DNA of 64,000 bases from an uncultured Mucilaginibacter sp. (GTDB lineage Bacteria > Bacteroidota > Bacteroidia > Sphingobacteriales > Sphingobacteriaceae), in assembly GCA_913775265.1 (NCBI GenBank), contig CAJYJH010000041.1:174870-238869 (forward strand). Direction: 5' to 3'. The notes under the pieces were generated by a model, which ran no database searches, was not told where the DNA came from, and was given only the letters and a program-made list of their open reading frames with translations. Shown piece after piece: positions 8,057-16,230 of the stretch (positions are counted from its first letter, which is position 1; the number at the start of each line of letters is the position of its first letter). Made by a program: the position numbers and the translations under genes.

Positions 8057-9196
8057 ATGGCTACAAGAATATACCTTGATAATGCTGCCACAACGCCGAT
8101 TGACCCCGAGGTAATGAAGCAAATGGTGCAGGTGATGGAAAGCCAGTACGGCAATCCATCATCCATACATGCTCATGGCCGCGAGGCCCGCTCGCTGATT
8201 GAAAAGGCGCGTAAAACCATTGCGGGCTTACTGCATACTTCGCCGGCCGAAATCTTTTTTACATCGGGAGGTACTGAGGCCGACAATACCGCTATACGTT
8301 GCGGTATTATCGACCATGGCTTAAAGCATGCTGTTACAAGCCGTATTGAGCACCATGCTGTCGTGCATACTTTGGAGGCTCTCGAAAAGTCAGGTGTAAT
8401 CAAACTAAGCTTTGTTGATACTGATAGCAAAGGCAATATCGACTACGAGCAGTTAGAGCAATTGCTGCAAAGCAACGAACGGACATTTGTATCCCTAATG
8501 CATGCCAATAACGAAATTGGTACGCTAACGGATATTGAACGGGTGGGCGAAATCTGTGAAAAGTATAACGCTTTATATCATTGTGATACGGTGCAAACTG
8601 TTGGTCATTATGCGCACGACCTGAGCAAACTCAAAGTTCATTTTATGGTATGCGCAGCGCATAAGCTGCATGGGCCAAAAGGGACCGGATTTTTGTACAT
8701 AAATCATAAAGTGAAAATAAATCCGATGATTTACGGAGGCTCACAAGAGCGTAATATGCGCGGCGGTACCGAAAATATCTATGGCATTGCAGGTCTCGCT
8801 AAAGCGCTCGAAATGGCCTATAACGACATGGATGCTCATCAGGCGCATATCCAAGGGCTCAAAAGCTATATGATTGAGCAATTATTGCAGATTCCGGGTG
8901 TGCATTTTAATGGGGAGACTGATGCGGACAAAAGTTTGTATACAGTACTGAATGTGTCCTTCCCCGAAATGGAGATGGCCGACATGTTATTGTTTAGTCT
9001 GGACATTGCCGGTATATCGGCATCTGGAGGCAGTGCCTGCAGCTCGGGTACCAACATTGGTTCGCATGTCCTGAATGGTATTGGTGCCAATCCTAATCGC
9101 CCGGCCGTTCGCTTCTCTTTCTCAAAATACAATACCCTCCAGGAAATTGATTCTGCCATCAGCAAGATCAAAGAAATCTGCGCCGTAAACGCCTAA
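8057..9196 (+). CDS. cysteine desulfurase (NifS/IscS family)
   Basis: 379 residues with the full class V aminotransferase pattern: YLDNAATTPIDPEV at the N-terminus, TSGGTEADNTAIR, CDTVQTVGHY, the PLP lysine in CAAHKLHGPKG, and a catalytic cysteine loop SASGGSACSSGT near residue 325. It removes sulfur from cysteine for Fe-S clusters or tRNA thiolation. No IscU or Suf genes are adjacent, so whether it serves Fe-S or tRNA modification is undetermined. It follows glmM by 56 bp. Confidence 0.93.
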   Translation: MATRIYLDNAATTPIDPEVMKQMVQVMESQYGNPSSIHAHGREARSLIEKARKTIAGLLHTSPAEIFFTSGGTEADNTAIRCGIIDHGLKHAVTSRIEHHAVVHTLEALEKSGVIKLSFVDTDSKGNIDYEQLEQLLQSNERTFVSLMHANNEIGTLTDIERVGEICEKYNALYHCDTVQTVGHYAHDLSKLKVHFMVCAAHKLHGPKGTGFLYINHKVKINPMIYGGSQERNMRGGTENIYGIAGLAKALEMAYNDMDAHQAHIQGLKSYMIEQLLQIPGVHFNGETDADKSLYTVLNVSFPEMEMADMLLFSLDIAGISASGGSACSSGTNIGSHVLNGIGANPNRPAVRFSFSKYNTLQEIDSAISKIKEICAVNA

Positions 9197-9242
9197 GCGT
9201 TTCGCCGGATTGTCGTCATCAATCAAAATTTTCCAGTTCATA

Positions 9243-9280
9243 ATTACATCAGTTAAGCGCTAAGGTTTAACTGATGTAAT
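9243..9280. terminator. convergent hairpin between desulfurase and LapA-like gene
   Basis: A 14-bp perfect inverted repeat (arms 9243-9256 and 9267-9280, 10-base loop) sits between converging genes. Neither strand has a strong T-run after it, so it may be a weak terminator or RNA-stabilising stem. The right arm includes the stop codon of the minus-strand gene. Confidence 0.5.
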
Positions 9281-9560
9281 CTCTGTCTTCATCACTTAGT
9301 GTACTGTTGTTACGTTTTGCTGCGTTGTTGTACTCGCCAGTGTCATCGTCATGATCCGAAATTTTATGCTTCTTTTTTCTGGGCCAGCTTACCAACACGC
9401 CCAGCAAAAATGCACTAACCGATATGGTGGTAAGCATGGTAGTTTTAGGAACAACAGTAGCCACGCCTAAAATGATAAACTCTGACTCTGTAGTATTTTG
9501 CATAATGGTGATCGTCAGAAAGGCGAGTACAGTAATGGATAGGATAGTTCTAAAACTCAT
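9267..9560 (-). CDS. small LapA-like membrane protein
   Basis: 97 residues: two membrane helices (about residues 4-20 and 42-60) separated by a short polar turn with MQNTTESEFIILG, then a basic patch (PRKKKHK) and an acidic/polar tail. This layout resembles the LapA (DUF1049) family of lipopolysaccharide-assembly or small inner-membrane proteins; the short LTITIMQN segment is typical. The similarity is by pattern only. The gene is isolated, with a long empty region upstream. Confidence 0.55.
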   Translation of the reverse strand: MSFRTILSITVLAFLTITIMQNTTESEFIILGVATVVPKTTMLTTISVSAFLLGVLVSWPRKKKHKISDHDDDTGEYNNAAKRNNSTLSDEDRDYIS

Positions 9561-10448
9561 ATAATAATTATGTCTTCATTTTAAACATACGATGTAAGGA
9601 GCAAATTGCTCCTATAAATATCGCTTGTTTACGTAGTTTCTGTATATCAGTTGTGCTTATTCTAAAGGCATTTTGCACCGTCTTTTATCGGCATTATTGC
9701 CACCAAGGAAATCTGAGGGTGACCTACATTGTTTTTATATATTCTGACAGTTTTTAATTTGTAACACTAAGGTTTCGAATAACAAGTGAAATTTATAACT
9801 TTAATTTAGTTTAAGTGTTATACATTATACAGCTGATATTCAGCGATTTTTAATTGTATGAAAGAGCTTAAAAAAGCTTAATGCTAAAAATAATAGTAAA
9901 AATGACTTTTAAAGTATAATGATATGTGAATTTAAGGTTTTAATAAATATATATATAAAACTGTTTTCCAGTATTTTATACTATTAAATTAAGTTTAAAA
10001 ATGTTAAAAATTAGTTCATGAATTCAATTCAAAATGAAGTTGTATTGGAAAATTCTTATTAAAAAGTGTACACTAAGTCGAATTTTGATTTGGCTTGAGA
10101 TCGCTTATGCCATTTGCACAAGACTATTGGTATGCTGAACTTTTAGAAGCGCTTAAAACGGCTTAAAATCAGTTTGGGTGAATGTTAGGTTCTTCGAAGT
10201 TTTTGGAAGACAAAGTCACGGAATACAAGAAATTCTAAAGAGCGTTACCGTTGAGATAAATGGATATGGGCTGCCAAACTCAAAGGTAGCTACTGCCAAT
10301 AAATGAATGTGCTCGTCGACAAGTGCTTCCAGGTTTTTGAATGTCGACAGAACCAAGTAACTTTGTTAGTATACTTTGGCAAGTGGAAATTTGAGATTGA
10401 CCAGCAATGAATTGACCAACGCCCCGAAGTTTTTATAGTACAATAAAA
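9561..10448. other. long AT-rich region without recognisable genes
   Basis: About 890 bp lie between the LapA-like gene and the terminator of the EamA gene. The first 500 bp are very AT-rich with many short A/T runs. From about 10080 base composition becomes more ordinary and short frames occur (for example 19 codons from 10107 and 35 codons from 10304), but none matches a family I recognise. It may be decayed coding DNA. No RNA gene or clear repeat was found. Confidence 0.5.
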
Positions 10449-10476
10449 AAGTGCTTGCTGTATATAGCAAGCACTT
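10449..10476 (-). terminator. intrinsic terminator of the EamA transporter
   Basis: An 11-bp perfect stem (arms 10449-10459 and 10466-10476) with a 6-base loop. On the minus strand it is followed by a run of six T, and it lies about 34 bp beyond the stop at 10510. This is a good rho-independent terminator. Confidence 0.85.
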
Positions 10477-10509
10477 AGTGTATTAAAATAAGATAAAATT
10501 TGTATGTAT

Positions 10510-11427
10510 TTAAAAAGCTGTCTTTCGGCTTTTAAATTTTACAACCTGCTTTTGTACTACCGGAAACAGGAAGATAGTAGATAGTATAATGAGTGCGCCG
10601 AGCCAGAAACCCAAGCTCATGGTATGCAAATCGCCAAAAAACATAAAGGCCATAATTATGCCGTACACCGGTTCAAGGTTAGTGATCAGCGCCACTTTAA
10701 AGGCCGATAGCTCGCGCATTACCGACACACCTGCTACATATGCTAATGAGGTACAAACGGTCCCCAATATTAATAGGTAGCCTATATCGTAATTGTGCGG
10801 AATTTGTAAGTTGTTGAGCGTATCACTGGCCAGCATATAAATGGTTATCCATACAAACGCCCCAATCAACTCGTAGAAGGCTATCACAGGCGGCGATATC
10901 TGTTGTACCTGTCTGGAGTTAATAATAGAGAACAAACTGGCGGCAGCAGCGCTTAGAAGCCCCAAGATAATGCCTTGTGTATATTGTGTCTCGAACTTAA
11001 ATATAAGGGTAATGCCTGTGATGATTAGTATGCCGGATAGGATCTCAAGTTTTGAGATGGGCTTGCGATTGATGATAGGCTCAAAAATAGCCGTGAAAAG
11101 CGTGATTGATGACAAGCATACCAGCGTAACCGATACTGTCGATACTTTGATGGCATAAAAGAACAAAACCCAATGTCCGCCTACCAAAGCACCTGTCATA
11201 AATAACTTCAGGAAGGTCTTGCGGTCTAACTTGATGTCTTGCCGGTTAAATTTAAAGTATAAAAATAGCGTACAAAAGGCAATCAGTACCCTGTACCAGA
11301 CCAGGTTTACGGCTGTAATGGTAATGAGTTTACCCAGTATGCCGGTAAAGCCCCATATAAATACGGTAAAGTGCAGTATGAGTAAGTTTTTATTGAGCTG
11401 GTAGGCAGGAGCGGTGTCCGGTTGCAT
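10510..11427 (-). CDS. EamA/DMT superfamily transporter
   Basis: 305 residues with ten hydrophobic helices arranged as two tandem EamA repeats, the first beginning ILHFTVFIWGFTGILGKLI and the second around residue 155 (GLLSAAAASLFSIINSR). The second repeat contains the typical NLEPVYGIIMAFMFFGD block. Drug/metabolite transporters of this kind export or import small metabolites; the substrate is not predictable. It lies 34 bp downstream of the lptG-like gene on the same strand. Confidence 0.9.
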   Translation of the reverse strand: MQPDTAPAYQLNKNLLILHFTVFIWGFTGILGKLITITAVNLVWYRVLIAFCTLFLYFKFNRQDIKLDRKTFLKLFMTGALVGGHWVLFFYAIKVSTVSVTLVCLSSITLFTAIFEPIINRKPISKLEILSGILIITGITLIFKFETQYTQGIILGLLSAAAASLFSIINSRQVQQISPPVIAFYELIGAFVWITIYMLASDTLNNLQIPHNYDIGYLLILGTVCTSLAYVAGVSVMRELSAFKVALITNLEPVYGIIMAFMFFGDLHTMSLGFWLGALIILSTIFLFPVVQKQVVKFKSRKTAF

Positions 11428-11461
11428 GAGTAATAATCAAATGAAATAAAACAGAAAGGCC

Positions 11462-12571
11462 TTATTTAGGCGCTTTGCGTAACAGGTATAAGCCGGTAAG
11501 GCCGAAAACCACGTTAGGGACAAATACCGCAATAATAGGAGGCAGGTTGGCTTTTAGCGAGAAAACGTTGGCAAAACGGTCGACTACAATGTAGAGGAAG
11601 CATAACAGAATGCCTATGCCCAAGGGTAAGCCAATGCCGCCCCGCACCTTGCGCGATGATATGGATACGCCAATGAGGGTAAGTACAAATGCTGATAGCG
11701 GATAAACAAACCGCCGAAATTTCTCTAACTGTAGTTCCACCAGGCGGCCGGTGCCCCGTATTCTTTCCTTTTCAATCTGTTTGCTCAGGTCGGACGTGGA
11801 TATTGCGCGATAGATGTTTGTATTAATGTCGTTATTGGCCTCAAAATCTGAGGGGCGCATATCTAACACAGTATCCTTACGCGGGCCTTCTAAAAATTGC
11901 TCTTTGAGGCCGTTGATGTAACGTACCTTATAATCCTGGATAGACCAATTGCGCTTTAGCGAGTCATAAACCACACGCTGAGCGGTTAGCTTTTCTTTAA
12001 GCTGATCGCCGTCAAATTTCTCCATAACGAAGTTGTAGCCGGTATGCACAACATTATCATACGACTGCAAATAAACATACGTGCGATTGTCCAACTGCAT
12101 ATGCAAATCTTTTTGGGTAGGGTCGGAGCTATCTGTATAGGTATGGGCAAATCTCACGCTCAGTTGATTGGTGAACGGGATGAAATACACGTTGCCAAAA
12201 AAGAAGAATACAAAAATTACCCCCGAAGCGATGAAATAGGGCCTTAAAAAGCGGTTAAAACTAACCTTGCCGCTTAGTATAGGTACAATTTCGGTCTGGT
12301 TGGCCATTTTTGCGGTAAAGAAGATTACCGCCAAAAAGTTGATGAGCGGAAGTAGTATATTGGCATAGTATGGCAAATAGCCTCCGTAATATAAAAATAC
12401 AATGGCGCTTAGAGGTGCCTTGCTTTTTAAAAAGTCGTCCAGGTGTTCAGATACGTCAAACACTACAATAATCACCAGAAATAAGATCAGCGTAAATAAA
12501 AAGGTACCCAGATATTTACGGATAATATACCAGTCGATGATTTTAATGTAGTTATTCAAGAATTTGAACAT
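11462..12571 (-). CDS. LptF/LptG-type permease
   Basis: 369 residues of the YjgP/YjgQ family. Helices lie near residues 17-40, 58-80, 107-127 and three more at the C-terminus, with a roughly 160-residue periplasmic beta-jellyroll between them (about 130-290). The N-terminal IIDWYIIRKYLGTF is characteristic. Such permeases extract LPS from the inner membrane with LptB and pass it to LptC/LptA. The start overlaps the tgt stop by one base, a coupling seen in many Bacteroidota. It could be LptF or LptG; the partner is not in this window. Confidence 0.88.
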   Translation of the reverse strand: MFKFLNNYIKIIDWYIIRKYLGTFLFTLILFLVIIVVFDVSEHLDDFLKSKAPLSAIVFLYYGGYLPYYANILLPLINFLAVIFFTAKMANQTEIVPILSGKVSFNRFLRPYFIASGVIFVFFFFGNVYFIPFTNQLSVRFAHTYTDSSDPTQKDLHMQLDNRTYVYLQSYDNVVHTGYNFVMEKFDGDQLKEKLTAQRVVYDSLKRNWSIQDYKVRYINGLKEQFLEGPRKDTVLDMRPSDFEANNDINTNIYRAISTSDLSKQIEKERIRGTGRLVELQLEKFRRFVYPLSAFVLTLIGVSISSRKVRGGIGLPLGIGILLCFLYIVVDRFANVFSLKANLPPIIAVFVPNVVFGLTGLYLLRKAPK

Positions 12572-13701
12572 TACAGGCGTTGGGCTAATTGTTTAACCAT
12601 GGTATTCTTCCAACTGTAAAAGTCGCCGCTTATTATCTTTTGCCGTGCTTCGTTTACTAACCAAAGGTAAAAATGAAGGTTGTGCAAGCTGGCTATCTGT
12701 GCCCCCAGCATTTCGCCGGCAGTAATCAGGTGTCTTAAATAAGCTTTGGTATGTTCTTGGTCTACCCACAAATCGCTCTCGGCATCAATGGGCGAAAAAT
12801 CATTTTTCCATTTCTCGTTACGCATATTCAGGATGCCGTTTCGGGTAAACAGCAAACCATGGCGGGCGTTGCGGGTAGGCATTACACAATCAAACATGTC
12901 AACACCCAGAGCAATGTTTTCCAGAATGTTTACCGGGGTGCCCACGCCCATCAGGTAACGTGGCTTTTGCTCGGGTAAAATGTTGCAAACCAGTTCGGTC
13001 ATGGCATACATTTCTTCAGCAGGCTCGCCTACCGAAAGGCCGCCAATGGCATTTCCTTCGCGTTCGAAAGAGGCAATTACCTCGGCCGATTTTGCGCGCA
13101 GGTCTTTATAAACCGATCCTTGTACAATTGGGAACAGGGTTTGGCTGTAACCATACTTTGGCTCCGTAGTGTCAAAGCGGTCGCAGCAGCGTTTTAACCA
13201 CCGATGCGTCATTTCGATAGAACGTCGCGCATAGTGGTAATCACATGGGTAGGGTGTGCACTCATCAAAAGCCATAATGATATCAGCACCAATAACACGC
13301 TGAATGTCCATGGCCGCTTCAGGCGTAAATAAATGTTTTGAGCCGTCAATATGGGAACGGAAGGTAACGCCCTCTTCTTTAATTTTGCGTGCCTGGCTTA
13401 ACGAGTAAACTTGGTAACCACCACTATCTGTTAAAATAGGGCCATCCCAGCCGTTAAATTTATGCAGGCCTCCGGCTTGTTCCAGCGTTTGCAAGCCCGG
13501 GCGCAGGTACAGGTGATAGGTGTTACCTAAAATAATTTGTGCATTAATGTCGCTTTTTAGTTCGCGCTGGTGCACTGCTTTTACGGTACCTGCCGTACCC
13601 ACGGGCATAAATATCGGCGTTTGTATAACACCATGATCTGTAGTGATTTCGCCGGCACGTGCCTTCGAAAGTTTATCTTGAGCTATTAAATTAAATTTCA
13701 T
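12571..13701 (-). CDS. tgt: tRNA-guanine transglycosylase
   Basis: 376 residues, the normal length. Core motifs are TDSGGYQVYSLS (nucleophile region, about 91-102), AFDECTPYP, IGGLSVGEP, RYLMGVGTP and FDCVMPTRNARHG. It exchanges guanine-34 for preQ1 in GU(N) tRNAs during queuosine synthesis. Unusually, the zinc-binding CxCxxC positions are S309, L311 and D314, so the structural zinc site appears absent, apparently without loss of catalytic residues. No other queuosine genes are adjacent. It is coupled to the lptG-like gene. Confidence 0.95.
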   Translation of the reverse strand: MKFNLIAQDKLSKARAGEITTDHGVIQTPIFMPVGTAGTVKAVHQRELKSDINAQIILGNTYHLYLRPGLQTLEQAGGLHKFNGWDGPILTDSGGYQVYSLSQARKIKEEGVTFRSHIDGSKHLFTPEAAMDIQRVIGADIIMAFDECTPYPCDYHYARRSIEMTHRWLKRCCDRFDTTEPKYGYSQTLFPIVQGSVYKDLRAKSAEVIASFEREGNAIGGLSVGEPAEEMYAMTELVCNILPEQKPRYLMGVGTPVNILENIALGVDMFDCVMPTRNARHGLLFTRNGILNMRNEKWKNDFSPIDAESDLWVDQEHTKAYLRHLITAGEMLGAQIASLHNLHFYLWLVNEARQKIISGDFYSWKNTMVKQLAQRL

Positions 13702-13864
13702 TTTAAGGCTGCAAAATTACTAAAATTATGTGGTAAGGCACGTTCGATAATTCAGGGTGTCAGCATGGCTGGTGTAAGAAGTTTTTAACCGTTGGTTATT
13801 TAAAAGTAATTGTTTTTTAATCGCTTAAAATCAACAATTTTGCCGCCTTAGGATTTTTAAAAAT

Positions 13865-14986
13865 TTGGAACAATATATACCCGAAATTTTATTGCTTTTA
13901 TTTCTGCTTTGCTTTGTGGTGCAGATGTGTTTTTTGCTCATTCAGCAACGTCGTTTTGCTGCTTACCGCTTGCCTAATGAGCAGGTTGCAGAAACAGCTT
14001 TACCCATTTCTGTAATTATAAGTGCCCGTAACGAGGCCGAAAATTTAACCCGGTTTTTGCCTGCTATATTGCAGCAAGACTATCTGCAATACGAAGTAAT
14101 TGTGGTAAACGACTGCTCTACAGATGAATCTGATTTAATTCTTCTTAACTTAAGCGAAAACCATCCGCACCTTAAGTTGGTTAATGTTACTGAGCACCGC
14201 CGGTTTAAAACCGGGAAAAAGTTTGCCTTAACCATGGGTATAAAAGCCGCAACCTACGAACACCTTCTCTTTACTGATGCCGATTGTGAACCGGCTTCGC
14301 CGCAATGGGTTGCCCGTATGGCCGCTAATTTTACAGGCAGCACCGAGATTGTGTTAGGTTACTCACCATACACCAAGGCAAGAGGCTTTATTAACGCTTT
14401 TACCCGTTTTGAAACATTACGAACGGCTATTAATTACCTTTCGGCCGCTTTAGGGCGTAACGCTTATATGGGCATCGGCCGTAACCTGGCCTACACAAAA
14501 ACCTTATTTTTTAAAAATAAAGGCTTTGCTTCACACCTGCACGTAATGGCCGGCGATGATGATCTGTTTGTAAACAAGAATGCGACACCCGAAAATACAG
14601 TTATTGAAGTGCACCCGGATAGCTTTATGTATACCGAGGCTAAAAGCAGTATCGGGGCCTACTACCGGCAAAAAAAGCGGCACATGGGAGTGGGGTCTTT
14701 GTATAAAGGCAAGCACCGGTTTATACTAAGCCTGGAAGCCATGACCGGATTTTTATTCTATGTTGCTTTAGGTTTTTGTGTATATTTCCAGCAGCAGCCA
14801 ATTGTGCTTGTCGGTGCTTATTTAGTGAGGATGATAACTCAACTTGTAGTTTATTATTTGTCGGCTAAAAAGCTGACAGGTATGGATTTATTGTGGTTTA
14901 TTCCTTTCTTTGATCTGTTTTATTATTTGTATTTAAACATATTTGGCCTGATAGGAACCTTTATAAAAACAACCCAATGGAAGTAA
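13865..14986 (+). CDS. membrane-associated family 2 glycosyltransferase
   Basis: 373 residues starting at a TTG codon (13865) as (M)EQYIPEILLLLFLL; no ATG lies before the N-terminal helix. A membrane helix (about 5-27) precedes a GT-A domain with ISVIISARNEAENL, VVNDCSTDES and the DxD-like FTDADCEP. The acceptor-side QKKRHMG block follows, and two to three helices close the protein. It likely transfers a sugar to a lipid or polysaccharide at the inner membrane. Its 3' end overlaps the sigma factor gene by 10 bp, so the two are probably co-expressed. Confidence 0.85.
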   Translation: MEQYIPEILLLLFLLCFVVQMCFLLIQQRRFAAYRLPNEQVAETALPISVIISARNEAENLTRFLPAILQQDYLQYEVIVVNDCSTDESDLILLNLSENHPHLKLVNVTEHRRFKTGKKFALTMGIKAATYEHLLFTDADCEPASPQWVARMAANFTGSTEIVLGYSPYTKARGFINAFTRFETLRTAINYLSAALGRNAYMGIGRNLAYTKTLFFKNKGFASHLHVMAGDDDLFVNKNATPENTVIEVHPDSFMYTEAKSSIGAYYRQKKRHMGVGSLYKGKHRFILSLEAMTGFLFYVALGFCVYFQQQPIVLVGAYLVRMITQLVVYYLSAKKLTGMDLLWFIPFFDLFYYLYLNIFGLIGTFIKTTQWK

Positions 14987-15570
14987 ATGCTAATTTTACC
15001 GAAAACGCAAAGAATGACTATCAACTGGTGTTGAAAGCGCGTGAGGGCAGTCAGAAAGCGTATGCAGATCTTATGCAACGGTATAAAGATTCGATTTATT
15101 TCATGTCGCTGAAGATGGTGAATAACCGGGAAGATGCCATGGATATAACCGTTGAAACTTTTGCTAAGGCTTTTGAGAAGCTTGATAAATACCAGCCCGA
15201 GTTTGCCTTCAGTACCTGGCTGTTCAGGGTAGCTACTAACAACTGTATCGACTTTTTACGTAAGAAAAAACTAAGCACGGTTTCTATCGATAATATGATG
15301 GATGAGGATGATGACCGCCCGATGCAAATCAAAGCTGATACACTGAACCCGGAAGAAACATCTATCAAAAAGCAGCAGTCTAAAGACTTAAAAGTATTGA
15401 TCGAAAGCTTGCCTCCGCGTTATCGTAATTTGTTGACCTTAAGGTATTTCGACGAGTTATCTTACGAAGAGATTGCACAGCAACTCGACCTGCCTTTAGG
15501 CACGGTAAAGGCGCAATTGTTTAGAGCAAAGTACCTACTTGGTAATATCATAAACCGTATGGAGCGATAG
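14977..15570 (+). CDS. ECF-type RNA polymerase sigma factor
   Basis: 197 residues. Region 2 (about 30-100) holds DAMDITVETFAKAFEKL and FSTWLFRVATNNCIDFLRKK. An acidic linker follows (DNMMDEDDD), then region 4 with the helix-turn-helix YEEIAQQLDLPLGTVKAQL. It directs RNA polymerase to a specific promoter set. It overlaps the GT2 gene upstream and abuts rsmG downstream with no gap. No anti-sigma gene is adjacent, so its control is not evident here. Confidence 0.92.
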   Translation: MEVNANFTENAKNDYQLVLKAREGSQKAYADLMQRYKDSIYFMSLKMVNNREDAMDITVETFAKAFEKLDKYQPEFAFSTWLFRVATNNCIDFLRKKKLSTVSIDNMMDEDDDRPMQIKADTLNPEETSIKKQQSKDLKVLIESLPPRYRNLLTLRYFDELSYEEIAQQLDLPLGTVKAQLFRAKYLLGNIINRMER

Positions 15571-16197
15571 ATGGACGAAAAGTTTTTACTTAAATATTTC
15601 CCCGAACTTACTGCTGAGCAACTGGAGCAATATCGTCTTTTAAAAGATTTATATGCCTATTGGAATCAGCAAATCAACGTCATTTCCCGCAAAGATATTG
15701 ATGCCTTGTATGAGCGGCATATTCTGCACTCATTAGGTATAGCGAAAGTGATGCAATTTTTGCCCGGCGAGCATGTGTTGGATGTGGGTACAGGTGGTGG
15801 TTTTCCAGGTATTCCGTTAGCGGTGATGTTCCTTGAAACTAACTTTCATCTGGTAGACAGCATTGGCAAAAAGATTAAAGTAGTACAGGAAGTGGCTAAA
15901 GGGGCAGGGCTTAATAATGTGCAGGCTACCCATGCCCGGGCCGAACAAATTCCCGGAAAATTCGACTTTGTAGTTTCACGTGCGGTAACGCAGTTAAAAG
16001 ATTTTTATCCCTGGGTAAAAGATAAATTTAACAAGTCTTCAGGCAATCAATTGCCTAATGGTATCTTGTATTTAAAAGGGGGGGATCTTAAACAAGAAAT
16101 TGCCGAATCGGGGTTAGCCGTTCAGCAATTTAATCTCAAAGATTATTTTGATGAGGAATTTTTTGAGACTAAAAAAGTAATCTATGTGAAGGTTTAG
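15571..16197 (+). CDS. rsmG: 16S rRNA (guanine527-N7)-methyltransferase
   Basis: 208 residues of normal length. It has the RsmG N-terminal YWNQQINVISRKDIDALYERHILHSL and the SAM-binding VLDVGTGGGFPGIPLAV (about residues 68-85), then VVSRAVTQLKDFYPW. It methylates G527 of 16S rRNA. The ATG begins on the base after the sigma factor stop, so translation is probably coupled. It converges on the BlaR1-like gene with only 33 bp between. Confidence 0.95.
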   Translation: MDEKFLLKYFPELTAEQLEQYRLLKDLYAYWNQQINVISRKDIDALYERHILHSLGIAKVMQFLPGEHVLDVGTGGGFPGIPLAVMFLETNFHLVDSIGKKIKVVQEVAKGAGLNNVQATHARAEQIPGKFDFVVSRAVTQLKDFYPWVKDKFNKSSGNQLPNGILYLKGGDLKQEIAESGLAVQQFNLKDYFDEEFFETKKVIYVKV

Positions 16198-16230
16198 GTT
16201 ATTGTTCTTAAATTATTGTTGAACAGATAT

